64,000 nt of DNA, from assembly GCF_016901735.1 (NCBI RefSeq), contig NZ_JACLZC010000002.1, positions 62,001 to 126,000 on the forward strand, read 5' to 3'. Below the pieces are notes generated by a model. The model did not search any database. It saw nothing but the letters and a program-made list of their open reading frames with translations, and was not told the DNA's origin. Source of the DNA: Pseudoflavonifractor phocaeensis. GTDB taxonomy: Bacteria > Bacillota > Clostridia > Oscillospirales > Oscillospiraceae. Both the position numbers and the translations under genes were made by a program. Below, piece after piece: positions 32,595 through 43,073 of the stretch (the first letter of the stretch is position 1; the number at the start of each line of letters is the position of its first letter).

Positions 32595-34091
32595 TTAGTC
32601 TAATGGCTTCATCGTCGGGAAGAGGATCACGTCCCGGATGGAGTCGCTGCCGGTGAGCAGCATGACGCACCGGTCGATGCCGATGCCCAGACCGCCCGTG
32701 GGAGGCATACCGTACTCCAGCGCGGTGAGGAAGTCCTCGTCCATCATGCCGGCCTCGTCGTCGCCCTTGGCCCGGGCCTCCACTTCCTTCTGGAACCGGC
32801 CCCGCTGGTCGATGGGGTCGTTGAGCTCGGAGAAAGCGTTGCCCATCTCGCTGTGGCAGATGAACAGCTCAAACCGCTCGGTGAGCCGGGGGTCCTTGGG
32901 GGAGCGCTTGGCCAGGGGGGACACGTCCACCGGGTGCATGGTAATAAAGGTAGGCTGGATGAGACGGCTCTCCACCTTCTGGTCGAAGGTCTCATACAGG
33001 GCGTGGCCCCAGGTGGGCTCCACCCCGTCCATGTCCACGCCGGCAGCCTTGGCGGCGGCCACGGCGGCCTCGTCGCCCTCAATGGCCATGAAATCCACGC
33101 CGGTATACTGCTTGACCGCCTCATGCATGGCCAGTCTGGGCCAGCCGGGCTTCAGGTCGATGTGCTCGCCCTGCCAGTCCACCTCGTAGGTGCCCAGAAT
33201 CTTCTGGGCCGCCGAGGACAGCAGGTCCTCAAAAAGGTCCATCATGTCGTTGAAGTCGGCATAGGCCTGGTAGAGCTCCACGCTGGTAAACTCAGGGTTA
33301 TGCTTGGGGTCCATGCCCTCGTTGCGGAAGATGCGGCCGATCTCATACACCCGCTCCATGCCGCCCACAATGAGCCGCTTGAGGGGCAGCTCGGTGGCGA
33401 TGCGCATATACATATCAATGTCCAGGGTATTGTGATGGGTCACGAAGGGACGGGCCGTAGCACCGCCGGAGATGGTGTTGAGCACCGGAGTCTCCACTTC
33501 CATATAGCCCCGGCCGTCCAGGAAGTCCCGGACGAACTTGATAAACTGGGAGCGGATCACAAAGGCCTGACGCACCTCGGGGTTCATGATGAGGTCCACA
33601 TAGCGCTGGCGGTACCGGGTCTCCTTGTCGGTCAGGCCGTGGAACTTCTCCGGCAGAGGCAGGAGCGACTTGGACAGCAGGGTAACGGCGTGGGCTTTGA
33701 CCGAGATCTCCCCCCGCTTGGTGCGGAAAATCTCGCCCTTGACCCCAACGATGTCGCCGATGTCCACCTTTTTGAACTTGGCGAAAGCCTCCTCGCCCAG
33801 CTCGTCGATGCGGACATAGATCTGGATACGGCCCTTGACGTCCTGCAAGTCGCAGAACATGGCCTTACCCATGCCGCGCTTGCTCATCAGGCGGCCGGCA
33901 ATGGAGGTCTCCTGTCCCTCCAGCGCCTCAAACTGGGCTTTGATGTCGGCGCTGTAAGCGGTTACCTCATACTTGGTGATCTGAAAGGGGTCCTCGCCGG
34001 CGGCCTGCAGCTCCTTGAGCTTGTCGCGGCGGATCTGAAGCAGCTCCGACAGCGCGGGCTCCTCCTGCTGGGGAATGTTCTTTTCTGCCAT
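32595..34091 (-). CDS. lysS: Lysyl-tRNA synthetase, class II
   Basis: 498 residues from ATG 34091 (GGAG ten bases upstream). OB-fold anticodon domain first (SIAGRLMSKRGMGKAMFCDL), then class II motifs: motif 2 (RNEGMDPKHNPEFTSVELYQ) and motif 3 (GIGIDRCVMLLTGSDSIRDV). The end ILFPTMKPLD is the normal LysS C terminus, so insertion of the element did not truncate it. Co-transcribed with greA. Confidence 0.97.
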   Translation of the reverse strand: MAEKNIPQQEEPALSELLQIRRDKLKELQAAGEDPFQITKYEVTAYSADIKAQFEALEGQETSIAGRLMSKRGMGKAMFCDLQDVKGRIQIYVRIDELGEEAFAKFKKVDIGDIVGVKGEIFRTKRGEISVKAHAVTLLSKSLLPLPEKFHGLTDKETRYRQRYVDLIMNPEVRQAFVIRSQFIKFVRDFLDGRGYMEVETPVLNTISGGATARPFVTHHNTLDIDMYMRIATELPLKRLIVGGMERVYEIGRIFRNEGMDPKHNPEFTSVELYQAYADFNDMMDLFEDLLSSAAQKILGTYEVDWQGEHIDLKPGWPRLAMHEAVKQYTGVDFMAIEGDEAAVAAAKAAGVDMDGVEPTWGHALYETFDQKVESRLIQPTFITMHPVDVSPLAKRSPKDPRLTERFELFICHSEMGNAFSELNDPIDQRGRFQKEVEARAKGDDEAGMMDEDFLTALEYGMPPTGGLGIGIDRCVMLLTGSDSIRDVILFPTMKPLD

Positions 34092-34122
34092 CTTTTCTCT
34101 ACTCCGTTCTCCTACGGCCAAA

Positions 34123-34602
34123 TCAGGCCCGTTCAATATTCAGCACGCGATAACGCAGGGTACCGGCGGGGGCGTCCACCTCCACCTCGTCTCCCACCTG
34201 TCTGCCCAGCAGGGCCTTGCCAAAGGGGGAGTCGTCGGAAATGCGGCCGTTCATGGGGTCGGCCTCCTGAGAGCCCACGACCTCGTAGCTCTCCTCTTCG
34301 TCGAATTCCAGGTCCAGCACCCGGATGCGGCAGCCCAGGCGGATGGTGGTGGTGTCGTCGCTGTGGGCCTCTTCAATGACCACACAGTTGGCCAAAATCC
34401 CCTCCACCTCGGCAATGCGGGCGTACAGCTTGCCCTGCTCGTTTTTGGCCTCGTCATACTCGCTGTTCTCCGACAGGTCGCCAAAGGAGCGGGCCTCCTT
34501 CAACAGGGCGGCCACCTCTTTTTCCCGGACCGTTTTCAGATAATTGAGTTCCTGCTTGAGCGCTTCAAAGCGCTCAGGACTCAGCTTATATTCTTTTGCC
34601 AT
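34123..34602 (-). CDS. greA: Transcription elongation factor GreA
   Basis: 159 residues. N-terminal antiparallel coiled coil with the acidic tip (LLKEARSFGDLSENSEYDEA), then the FKBP-like domain (GRISDDSPFGKALLGRQVGD). It rescues backtracked RNA polymerase by transcript cleavage. It is the first gene of greA-lysS, behind a consensus promoter. Confidence 0.96.
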   Translation of the reverse strand: MAKEYKLSPERFEALKQELNYLKTVREKEVAALLKEARSFGDLSENSEYDEAKNEQGKLYARIAEVEGILANCVVIEEAHSDDTTTIRLGCRIRVLDLEFDEEESYEVVGSQEADPMNGRISDDSPFGKALLGRQVGDEVEVDAPAGTLRYRVLNIERA

Positions 34603-34677
34603 GCTCTGCGCACACCTTTCTTCCTTACATACGCATACTGCCGTTTTTTCCCGGCCGCATGATATTGGTGATTCTAC

Positions 34678-34706
34678 ATTATAGGTAATTTCCAGTTCTC
34701 TGTCAA
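34678..34706 (-). promoter_or_regulatory. Promoter of greA-lysS
   Basis: Minus strand TTGACA (34706-34701), 17-base spacer, TATAAT (34683-34678): a perfect sigma-70/SigA consensus. It overlaps the last codons of the upstream gene. Confidence 0.88.
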
Positions 34707-35419
34707 GTCATTTGCCCCTTTGAACTGGTAATAATTTCTATCTCATCGGTCTTGACCCGGCCGGTCTCCCACAGCAGGGCCAGCAGAGAGAGCCGGTCCG
34801 GTCCGTCGGGCAGTTTTTCCGCGGTCAGGGACAGAGCGCCCAGCGCCGGACGCTCCCCACACAAAACCAGGTCGCCCCCTTCCTCCGCCGGCGACAGGTC
34901 CACCGTCACGTCCGGACGCCATCCCGGACCGGGCGACAGCATGGGCACGCCGTAGGTCCGCTGCAAGTACCGGGCCAGCTCCTCCCCCTCCTCCCCGGCC
35001 CACAGGGACAGGCGGCGCACCTTGGGGCATAAAAAAAGCGCCGCCCGGAACAAGTCCTGGTCCACTCTGCCGCCCCGCAGGAGCACCGACGATTGCAGCG
35101 GGTCCTTTCCCCGCTGGACCAGCGCCGCCTCCGCCAGCGGTCCGGCCAGCGCCGCGCACATCCCGCCCGCCCATACCGGCGAGAGACCCGCCTGCCGCAG
35201 CTGGGGCCAGTAGGAAAACCCCTCCGGCGCCAGCACCCGCCGGCAGCCCTTCCGCCGCAGCTGCCGGGCCGCGGCCCGGCAGCCGCGCTCCGTTCCCTTG
35301 CCGTCCCAGCCCCGCCGCTCCGGCACCTCCGCGGCCAGCACGGCCAGGCCCATCAGCCGCTCCACCCTCAGCCGGGGCCGCCATCCGCTTCCCCCGCCGG
35401 GGATCACCCATCCCACCAT
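34703..35419 (-). CDS. Hypothetical protein
   Basis: 238 residues from ATG 35419, which has GAAGGAGG directly upstream; earlier in-frame starts lack one. Rich in Arg, Leu and Gly, with segments such as RRLSLWAGEEGEELARYLQ and VLAPEGFSYWPQLRQAG. It looks like a soluble alpha/beta protein of the host. I do not recognise the family; its divergent neighbour is a Cys-rich protein. Confidence 0.6.
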   Translation of the reverse strand: MVGWVIPGGGSGWRPRLRVERLMGLAVLAAEVPERRGWDGKGTERGCRAAARQLRRKGCRRVLAPEGFSYWPQLRQAGLSPVWAGGMCAALAGPLAEAALVQRGKDPLQSSVLLRGGRVDQDLFRAALFLCPKVRRLSLWAGEEGEELARYLQRTYGVPMLSPGPGWRPDVTVDLSPAEEGGDLVLCGERPALGALSLTAEKLPDGPDRLSLLALLWETGRVKTDEIEIITSSKGQMT

Positions 35420-35513
35420 GCCCCCTCCTTCCGGCGGTGACATCCCTCCCCGCCCCTTCATAGTATGGCATGGAAGCACTTCCAACGATTTCTCTTTCAG
35501 GAGGGAATGCCAT

Positions 35514-36356
35514 ATGCCTGATAAGATCATGCCCGGCCCCGTGCAGGAAAACGCCTGCATCCGCGAGGCCGTTTGTATCCACACCAAGAAAATCTACGAC
35601 AGCTGCAAGGACAAAGACTGCGTGGAGGACCTGCGCTTTTATCCCACCCAGGACGCCCAGTGCGTCATCGACCGGGCCCTCAGCATCCGGGGCGGCAAGG
35701 CCACGCTCCTCAATGTTTACATCGACGTGGAGCCCATCGGCTTCAACCGTGGTTTTTACACCGTGGATGTGCGCTACTTCTACCGCGTCACCGCCGAAGC
35801 CTTCGTGGGCGCCGCCCGGCCGGTGGAGATCTGCGGCCTGTGCGTCTTTGACAAGCGGGTGATCCTCTTCGGCAGCGAGGGCAACGCCAAGGTCTTTTCC
35901 TCTGAAACCGTGGCCGACGGCGCCGACTGCCAAAACCTGCGCCGCTCCAACCTCCCCACCGCCGTGGTGGAGGCGGTGGACCCCATCGTCCTCAATATGA
36001 AGCTGGTGGAGCCCTGCGACTGCCGTCCCTGCGACTGCTGCGTCAACGAGGTTCCCCCCGCCGTATGCTCCTCCTTTGGCTGTGAGCTCTCCTTCGGCGG
36101 CGAGGGCAAGCGCCTCTATGTCACCCTGGGCCAGTTCTCCATCATCCGCCTGGAGCGGGACACTCAGCTCCTCATGCCGGTCTACGACTACTGTATGCCG
36201 GAGAAGGAGTGCGCCTGCGGCGGCGGCAACGACGAGGACCCCTGCGAGATCTTCCGTCACGTCAAATTCCCCGTGGATGAATTCTTCCCCCCCAACAGCA
36301 TGAACGGCGGCAGCGACTGCTACCGCGAGATCAAAAACCATCCCTGCTGCTCCTGA
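35514..36356 (+). CDS. Cysteine-rich protein, possibly spore-coat related
   Basis: 280 residues with CAGGAGGG before ATG 35514. Nineteen or more cysteines, many paired: KIYDSCKDKDCVEDLRFYP near the N terminus, EPCDCRPCDCCVNE in the middle, ECACGGG and PCCS at the end. Proteins with the KIYDSC-x-x-K-D-C-x-EDLR start are found in spore-forming Clostridia and are suspected surface or coat proteins; this is inference. No signal peptide. A hairpin follows. Confidence 0.6.
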   Translation: MPDKIMPGPVQENACIREAVCIHTKKIYDSCKDKDCVEDLRFYPTQDAQCVIDRALSIRGGKATLLNVYIDVEPIGFNRGFYTVDVRYFYRVTAEAFVGAARPVEICGLCVFDKRVILFGSEGNAKVFSSETVADGADCQNLRRSNLPTAVVEAVDPIVLNMKLVEPCDCRPCDCCVNEVPPAVCSSFGCELSFGGEGKRLYVTLGQFSIIRLERDTQLLMPVYDYCMPEKECACGGGNDEDPCEIFRHVKFPVDEFFPPNSMNGGSDCYREIKNHPCCS

Positions 36357-36381
36357 GCAACGGGGCGTCTGAAGGGCCAAT

Positions 36382-36419
36382 CGTGCCCCGGAGGTGTTGA
36401 ACCACATCTCCGGGGCACG
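36382..36419. terminator. Bidirectional hairpin between the Cys-rich and citrate synthase genes
   Basis: CGTGCCCCGGAGGTG pairs with CATCTCCGGGGCACG around a six-base loop. It lies between convergent genes; there is no long T-run. Confidence 0.65.
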
Positions 36420-36435
36420 GTCCGCTTTCTTGAGA

Positions 36436-37800
36436 TTACCGGTCCTCCAGCCGCCGGTAGGGGTGATGCTCTCCCACATACTGATAGGCCGGCCGGATGA
36501 TCTTGCCCATGTTGATGAGCTCCTCCAGCCGGTGGGCGCTCCAACCGGCGATGCGCGCCATGGCAAAGAGGGGGGTATACAGCTCCAGCGGCAGATCCAG
36601 CATATGATAGACAAAGCCGGAATAGAAGTCCACATTGGCCGAAACGCCCTTGTACATCTTCCGCTCTCCCGAGATGACCTGGGGGCCCAGCCGCTCCACC
36701 ATGCTGTAAAGCTCGTACTCCTCCGTCCGTCCCTTTTCCCGGGCCAGCTTTTCCACCATGCCGTGGAGGATGCTGGCTCTGGGGTCGGACAGAGAATAAA
36801 TGGCGTGGCCCATACCGTAGATCAGCCCCGACTTGTCAAAGGCCCGCTTATCCAGCAGCGCCTGGAGATAGGCTTTGATCTCGTCCTCGTCCTTCCAGTC
36901 CTTGACCTGCTCCTTCATGTCCTCAAACATGCGGATGACCTTGATGTTGGCGCCGCCGTGGCGGGGGCCCTTCAGGGAGGCCAGGGCCGCGGCCATGCAG
37001 GAGTAAGTATCGGTGCCCGACGAGGTCACCACATGGGTGGTAAAGGTGGAGTTGTTGCCGCCGCCGTGCTCGGCGTGGAGGATGAGGCAGATGTCCAGCA
37101 CATGGGCCTCCCAGTAGGAATAGGCGGAGTCGGCCCGCAGCAGAGACAAAATGGTCTCGGCGGTGGAGTGCTCGGGGCGGGGCGCGTGGATGAACAGGCT
37201 GCTTCCGCTCTTGTAGTGGTAGGCCTGGCAGCCGTAGACGGCCAGCATGGGAAAAACCGACAGCATCTGCATACACTGGCGCATGACGTTGGGCAGGGAG
37301 ATGTCATCCGCCCGCTCGTCATAGGCCGCCAGGTTGAGGACGCTGCACATCATGGAATTCATGATATCCCCGCTGGGCGCCTTGAGAATCACGTCCCGCA
37401 CAAAATTGTTGGGCAGGGAGCGGTAATAGGCCAGCTGGTCCCGGAATTCCTCCAGCGCCGCGTGGCTGGGCAGACGGCCGATCATCAGCAGATAGGCCAC
37501 CTCTTCAAAGCCGAAGCGCTGCTCGGCCAGCACGTTGTCCACGATGTCCTGCACGTCAATGCCCCGATAGTAGAGCTTGCCGTCGCAGGGCCGCTCCTGG
37601 CCGTCCACCAGCTTCCTGGCCACGATGTCGGAGATTTCGGTAAGGCCCGCCAGCACACCTTTGCCGTTGACGTCCCGCAGGCCGCGCTTGACGTCATAGC
37701 GGGCGTAATCTTCCAGATCAATGCCGCTGTTGCGCTGACATAGCGCCGTCAAAGCCTCGATTTCCGGCGTGATATCGCCGTAATTGGGGTTGGTTGCCAT
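36436..37800 (-). CDS. Citrate synthase family protein
   Basis: 454 residues from ATG 37800 (GGAGG upstream). Catalytic regions are visible: ILHAEHGGGNNSTFT with the first active His, SLKGPRHGGANIKV, GMGHAIYSLSDPRA with the second His, and the late Asp/Arg region NVDFYSGFVYHML. It condenses acetyl-CoA (or propionyl-CoA) with oxaloacetate. The long N-terminal region (QRNSGIDLEDYARYDVKRGL) is typical of the clostridial type. Citrate versus 2-methylcitrate specificity cannot be told. Confidence 0.92.
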   Translation of the reverse strand: MATNPNYGDITPEIEALTALCQRNSGIDLEDYARYDVKRGLRDVNGKGVLAGLTEISDIVARKLVDGQERPCDGKLYYRGIDVQDIVDNVLAEQRFGFEEVAYLLMIGRLPSHAALEEFRDQLAYYRSLPNNFVRDVILKAPSGDIMNSMMCSVLNLAAYDERADDISLPNVMRQCMQMLSVFPMLAVYGCQAYHYKSGSSLFIHAPRPEHSTAETILSLLRADSAYSYWEAHVLDICLILHAEHGGGNNSTFTTHVVTSSGTDTYSCMAAALASLKGPRHGGANIKVIRMFEDMKEQVKDWKDEDEIKAYLQALLDKRAFDKSGLIYGMGHAIYSLSDPRASILHGMVEKLAREKGRTEEYELYSMVERLGPQVISGERKMYKGVSANVDFYSGFVYHMLDLPLELYTPLFAMARIAGWSAHRLEELINMGKIIRPAYQYVGEHHPYRRLEDR

Positions 37801-37947
37801 GTTGTCCCCCTCCGTTTCCTGTGAAGTAGAAGCGTCCCGCAAGGAGGAGAATTCCCTGCGGGATCATCAATATGGCGGTATCTTACCATAAAATTGTTAC
37901 CAGAATATGAATCCAGCCTCTTTTTTTCGCCGGTCTCTTTCCGGCTC

Positions 37948-37976
37948 TTGACAGTTCGGATTAGAACCGTTATAAT
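37948..37976 (+). promoter_or_regulatory. Promoter of malQ
   Basis: TTGACA (37948-37953), 17-base spacer, TATAAT (37971-37976). Confidence 0.88.
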
Positions 37977-38041
37977 GGCACCGTCTTATATTTCGGACAT
38001 TTTGTCCAATTTTCTCTCGTGTTGTTTGGAGGTTTTTGTGT

Positions 38042-39529
38042 ATGATGGATTGGCGTGAGAGTGGCATCCTGCTCCCGGTCTCCTCTCTGCCCGGCCCCTA
38101 CGGTGTGGGCGCTCTTGGCAAGGAGGCCCGGCAGTTTGTGGATTTTCTGGCCGCGGGCGGTCAGCACTACTGGCAGATCCTGCCCCTGGTCCCACCCGGC
38201 GGCGGCGATTCGCCCTACATGGCGGCCTCTTCCTTTGCCGGCAACCCTTTCTTTTTGGATCTGGACGCCCTGGCCAAGGAGGGGCTGCTCACCCCCCAGG
38301 AGCTGGAGACCGCCAAATACCCCAATCCTGACCGGGTGGATTACGCCTGGCTCCACGAGACCCGTCCCGCCCTGCTGCGCAAAGCCTGGGAGCGGGGACA
38401 GAAAACATACGCCCCTCTCCTGGCGGAGTTTGTGGAGGAAGAGGCGGACTGGCTGCCGGATTACGCCCTTTTCATGGCGCTGCGGGGCGCTTTCGACGGC
38501 GCGGAGCTGAAGGACTGGCCCGCCCAGGTCCGGGCCAGAGAGCCGGAGACCCTGGCCCTTTGGCGGGAAAAGCTGGCCGATGAGATCGACTATCAGGTGT
38601 TCCTCCAGCTGCTCTTCTACCGCCAGTGGACCGACCTGAAGGCCTACGCCAACGAGCGCGAGGTGTCCATCATCGGCGACCTTCCCTTCTATGTCTCCCC
38701 CGACTCGGCGGAGGTGTGGGCCAATCCCGAGCTCTTCCAGCTGGACGACGACTATCAGCCCACCGCCGTGGCCGGCGTCCCCCCCGACGCCTTCACCGAC
38801 GAGGGCCAGCACTGGGGCAATCCCCTCTACGACTGGCCCGTCCATGTAAAGACCGACTTTGACTGGTGGCGCCGCCGGGGCGAGCACATGGCCAGGCTCT
38901 ACGACGTGGTGCGCATCGACCACTTCCGGGCCTTCCACACCTATTGGTCCATCCCCCTCACCGCCAAGAGCGCCAAGGAGGGCCACTGGGAGCCCGGCCC
39001 CGGCATGGACCTGGTCCATGTGCTGGAATCGGTCCCCGGCCTCTCCCTCATCGCCGAGGATCTGGGCGATCTGGACGAGGGCGCCCGGAACTTTATCGCC
39101 AACAGCGGTCTGCCCGGCATGAAGATCCTGGTCTATGCCTTCGATCCCATCGGCGAAAGCTCCTACCTGCCCCACAACTGCCCCCGGTGTTCGGTGGTCT
39201 ACACCGGCACCCACGATACCCCCACCTTCGTGCAGTGGCTCTTTGACGAGGCCAGCCCCGGTGAACGGCAGTATGCCTTCGACTACCTCCGCCTCCGGGC
39301 CGACGAGGGCTTCGGCTGGGGCGCGGTGTGCGGCGCCTGGGGTTCTCCCGCGCTGCTGTCCATCGCCCCCTTCCAGGATCTGCTGGGCCTGGGCGCCGAC
39401 GCCCGCATGAACGCCCCCGGCACCATGGGGCCCCAGAACTGGAGCTGGCGGGTGCGTGACGCCGCCATCAATCCCGACGTCTCCGGCCGCCTGCGCAAAA
39501 TTACCCGCATCTATCGCCGCTGCCTGTAA
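38042..39529 (+). CDS. malQ: 4-alpha-glucanotransferase
   Basis: 495 residues; GGAGG nine bases before ATG 38042. GH77 motifs: SSLPGPYGVGALG, SPYMAASSFAGNPFF, nucleophile region VVRIDHFRAF, acid/base region LIAEDLGDL and GTHDTPTFVQW. It transfers maltodextrin segments between glucans in glycogen/maltodextrin metabolism. Monocistronic: own promoter and strong terminator. Confidence 0.95.
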   Translation: MMDWRESGILLPVSSLPGPYGVGALGKEARQFVDFLAAGGQHYWQILPLVPPGGGDSPYMAASSFAGNPFFLDLDALAKEGLLTPQELETAKYPNPDRVDYAWLHETRPALLRKAWERGQKTYAPLLAEFVEEEADWLPDYALFMALRGAFDGAELKDWPAQVRAREPETLALWREKLADEIDYQVFLQLLFYRQWTDLKAYANEREVSIIGDLPFYVSPDSAEVWANPELFQLDDDYQPTAVAGVPPDAFTDEGQHWGNPLYDWPVHVKTDFDWWRRRGEHMARLYDVVRIDHFRAFHTYWSIPLTAKSAKEGHWEPGPGMDLVHVLESVPGLSLIAEDLGDLDEGARNFIANSGLPGMKILVYAFDPIGESSYLPHNCPRCSVVYTGTHDTPTFVQWLFDEASPGERQYAFDYLRLRADEGFGWGAVCGAWGSPALLSIAPFQDLLGLGADARMNAPGTMGPQNWSWRVRDAAINPDVSGRLRKITRIYRRCL

Positions 39530-39536
39530 GACCACG

Positions 39537-39570
39537 GGGTCCCGCCGCCTTTTGCGGCGGGACCCTTTTT
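39537..39570 (+). terminator. Terminator of malQ
   Basis: GGGTCCCGCCGC pairs with GCGGCGGGACCC, followed by TTTTT. The following ~350 bases to 39926 hold the etf promoter and a long leader with no other clear element. Confidence 0.92.
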
Positions 39571-39702
39571 GCCTTTTCGAGAAAGTTGGCATGTTCTTTG
39601 CTTGCTTACTTTTTGCACTTTTTTATGGGAAACTGCACCACAGAGTATAGATTTTTGTTTATGCGCATTGTGGAATTTTCGCTATATTGTGTTCTCTCTC
39701 CC

Positions 39703-39732
39703 TTGACAACCTCCCCTCCACACCATTATAAT
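39703..39732 (+). promoter_or_regulatory. Promoter of the etfBA-acyl-CoA dehydrogenase operon
   Basis: TTGACA (39703-39708), 18-base spacer, TATAAT (39727-39732), giving a leader of nearly 190 nt. Confidence 0.8.
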
Positions 39733-39926
39733 AATGGCGTGCAAAAAGCGGCAGATTTTGTTTGAGAAAATCTAGCGCTCTGTGCTGCAGAAAAGTCGCC
39801 GGTCACACCGGCAGTCCCTTGTCTATTTCGCCGTCCGCGAAGGGCCGAGAGATGCTTTCCTCACAGTTTACAGGGTCCCGCCGGTTTCTTGGACCGATTC
39901 TGCACCATTTTGAAGGAGGAACGCGT

Positions 39927-40733
39927 ATGAACATTCTTGTGTGTGTCAAGCAGGTGCCTGACACGACGGAGATCAAGATCGACCCGGTCAAGAATACCCT
40001 GATCCGGGAGGGCGTGCCCAGTATCGTCAACCCCTTCGACGGCTATGCCCTGGAAGCCGCCGCCCGCATTAAGGATAAGGATCCCAGCACCAGGATCGTG
40101 GTCCTGTCCATGGGTCCCGAGCAGGCCAAGGCCGCTCTGAAGGAATGCCTGGCCATCGCCGCTGACAGCGCTTATCTGGTCTCTGACCGCGCCTTCGGCG
40201 GTTCCGACACCCTGGCCACCAGCTACATCATCTCCCAGTCCATCCGCCTGGTGGAGGAGAAGGAAGGCGTGAAGTTCGACGCCATCTTCTGCGGCAAGCA
40301 GGCCATCGACGGCGACACCGCGCAGGTCGGCCCCGAAGTGGCCGAGTGGCTGGGCTATCCCCAGGTTACCTACGGCCTGGAGGCCGAGGCTGCCGAGGAC
40401 GGCCTGAAGGTCCGCACCGAGGCTGAGGACGGCGTGGAGATCATCGGCATCCAGTATCCCTGTGTCGTTACCTTCACCAAGCCCGCCTGGGATCCCCGCT
40501 ATCCCACCATCAAGCGCAAAATGGCTGCCAACCGCGCCCAGATCCCCACCCTCACCGCCGCTGATTTCCCCGCCATCGACACCGCCCGCATCGGCCTCAA
40601 GGGCTCTCCCACCCACGTGAAAAAGACCTTCGTGCCCCAGAAGAAGTCCGGCGGCATCAAGATCAAGGAAGAGACCAACGAGGAGTCCGCGCTCAAGCTC
40701 ATCGCTCTGCTGAGCGAGGCGCACGTGATCTGA
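39927..40733 (+). CDS. etfB: Electron transfer flavoprotein beta subunit
   Basis: 268 residues from ATG 39927 (GGAGGA upstream). ETF alpha/beta hydrolase-like fold: NILVCVKQVPDTTEIKIDP at the start, DRAFGGSDTLATSYI, and FCGKQAIDGDTAQVGPEVAE. With EtfA it binds FAD and, in anaerobes, transfers or bifurcates electrons with butyryl-CoA dehydrogenase. Followed by etfA after 19 bases. Confidence 0.95.
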   Translation: MNILVCVKQVPDTTEIKIDPVKNTLIREGVPSIVNPFDGYALEAAARIKDKDPSTRIVVLSMGPEQAKAALKECLAIAADSAYLVSDRAFGGSDTLATSYIISQSIRLVEEKEGVKFDAIFCGKQAIDGDTAQVGPEVAEWLGYPQVTYGLEAEAAEDGLKVRTEAEDGVEIIGIQYPCVVTFTKPAWDPRYPTIKRKMAANRAQIPTLTAADFPAIDTARIGLKGSPTHVKKTFVPQKKSGGIKIKEETNEESALKLIALLSEAHVI

Positions 40734-40752
40734 CGGGAGGAGGAACATTACA

Positions 40753-41757
40753 ATGGAAGCCAAGACCAAGGATCTTTGGGTATTGATTGAAACCAAGGAG
40801 GATGGCTCCGCCCAGAACGTGGGCCTGGAGCTCCTCAATCCCGGCCGTATGCTGGCCGATAAGCAGGGCGGCGCCCTGGTTGCCATCGTCATCGGCAACA
40901 ACGTGGACGAGTCCGTCAAGGCCGCCTCCGCCTATGGCGCGGACAAGGTCATCGTGGTGGAGGGCGAGGAGTATCAGCGCTACACCACCGACGCCTACGC
41001 CACCGCTCTGGTCACCCTGGTGGAGAAGTACGGCCCCACCAGCATGATGATCGGCGCCACCCCCCACGGCCGTGACCTGGGCCCCCGCGTGTCCTGCCGC
41101 CTGCAGACCGGCCTGACCGCCGACTGCACCGCCCTGGACATCGACGAGGAGAGCGGCAACGTGGCCTGGACCCGTCCCGCCTTCGGCGGCAACCTGATGG
41201 CCACCATCCTCTGCCCCGACCATCGTCCCCAGATCGGCACCGTCCGTCCCGGCGTATTCAAGAAGGCCGACCCCACCGAGGGCAAGGCTGAGATCATCCG
41301 CGAGGACATCCATGTGCCCGCCGACCAGATCCGCACCAAGCTGCTGGAGTCCATCAAGGAAGCCGCCGGCGAGCTGGTGGACCTGGAGGGCGCCGAAATC
41401 ATCGTCTCCGGCGGCCGCGGCGTTGGCGGCCCCGAGGGCTTTGCTCCTGTGAAGGAGCTGGCTGACGCTCTGGGCGGCGTTGTGGGCACTTCCCGCGCCG
41501 CTGTTGACGCCGGCTGGATCGCTCACGCCCATCAGGTCGGCCAGACCGGCAAGACCGTCGGCCCCAAGCTGTATGTGGCCTGCGGCATCTCCGGCGCCAT
41601 CCAGCACGTGGCCGGCATGAGCAGCTCCGACTGCATCGTGGCCATCAACAAGGACCCCGACGCTCCCATCTTCGACATCGCCGACTACGGCATCGTCGGC
41701 GACCTCTTTGAGGTCCTCCCCATCCTCACTGCCGAGGTCAAGAAGCTGAAGGGCTGA
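40753..41757 (+). CDS. etfA: Electron transfer flavoprotein alpha subunit
   Basis: 334 residues with GGGAGGAGG upstream. N-terminal ETF domain and C-terminal FAD domain: [52 protein letters not shown] and [20 protein letters not shown]. Forms the EtfAB complex with the upstream gene and probably serves the acyl-CoA dehydrogenase downstream. Confidence 0.96.
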   Translation: MEAKTKDLWVLIETKEDGSAQNVGLELLNPGRMLADKQGGALVAIVIGNNVDESVKAASAYGADKVIVVEGEEYQRYTTDAYATALVTLVEKYGPTSMMIGATPHGRDLGPRVSCRLQTGLTADCTALDIDEESGNVAWTRPAFGGNLMATILCPDHRPQIGTVRPGVFKKADPTEGKAEIIREDIHVPADQIRTKLLESIKEAAGELVDLEGAEIIVSGGRGVGGPEGFAPVKELADALGGVVGTSRAAVDAGWIAHAHQVGQTGKTVGPKLYVACGISGAIQHVAGMSSSDCIVAINKDPDAPIFDIADYGIVGDLFEVLPILTAEVKKLKG

Positions 41758-41820
41758 TTTCCCCTATCTGCCCATCACTGAATTTTAGAGAAGCATTACG
41801 GAAAGGAAGGGAACTGCGTT

Positions 41821-42963
<1,143 letters not shown>

Positions 42964-43013
42964 TCTACTTCGACCAATGTACGGTGTTTTCTCCATAAAA
43001 CACCGGCCGTAGG

Positions 43014-43052
43014 CGCACGCCCCGCCGGGCATCGGCGGGGCGTGCGTTTTTT
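43014..43052 (+). terminator. Terminator after the acyl-CoA dehydrogenase gene
   Basis: CGCACGCCCCGCCG pairs with CGGCGGGGCGTGCG, followed by TTTTTT. A weaker hairpin (CGGTGTTTT/AAAACACCG) lies just before, at 42982-43005. Confidence 0.92.
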
Positions 43053-43073
43053 CCGCGGCGGAAAGGAGGCCCT

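Noticed and set aside
34743-36635. 630-codon minus-strand frame across the Cys-rich gene and its neighbour
   Set aside because: Composition is Gly/Ala/Val-rich and it covers two genes with good starts; typical shadow frame in G+C-rich DNA.
37970-39592. 540-codon minus-strand frame opposite malQ
   Set aside because: malQ motifs are unambiguous on the plus strand, and this frame also spans its promoter and terminator.
39667-39680. 13-nt match ATTGTGGAATTTT to the sequence before the lysS stop (32584-32596)
   Set aside because: A short A+T-rich match in a distant intergenic region with no other sign of an element end; likely chance.
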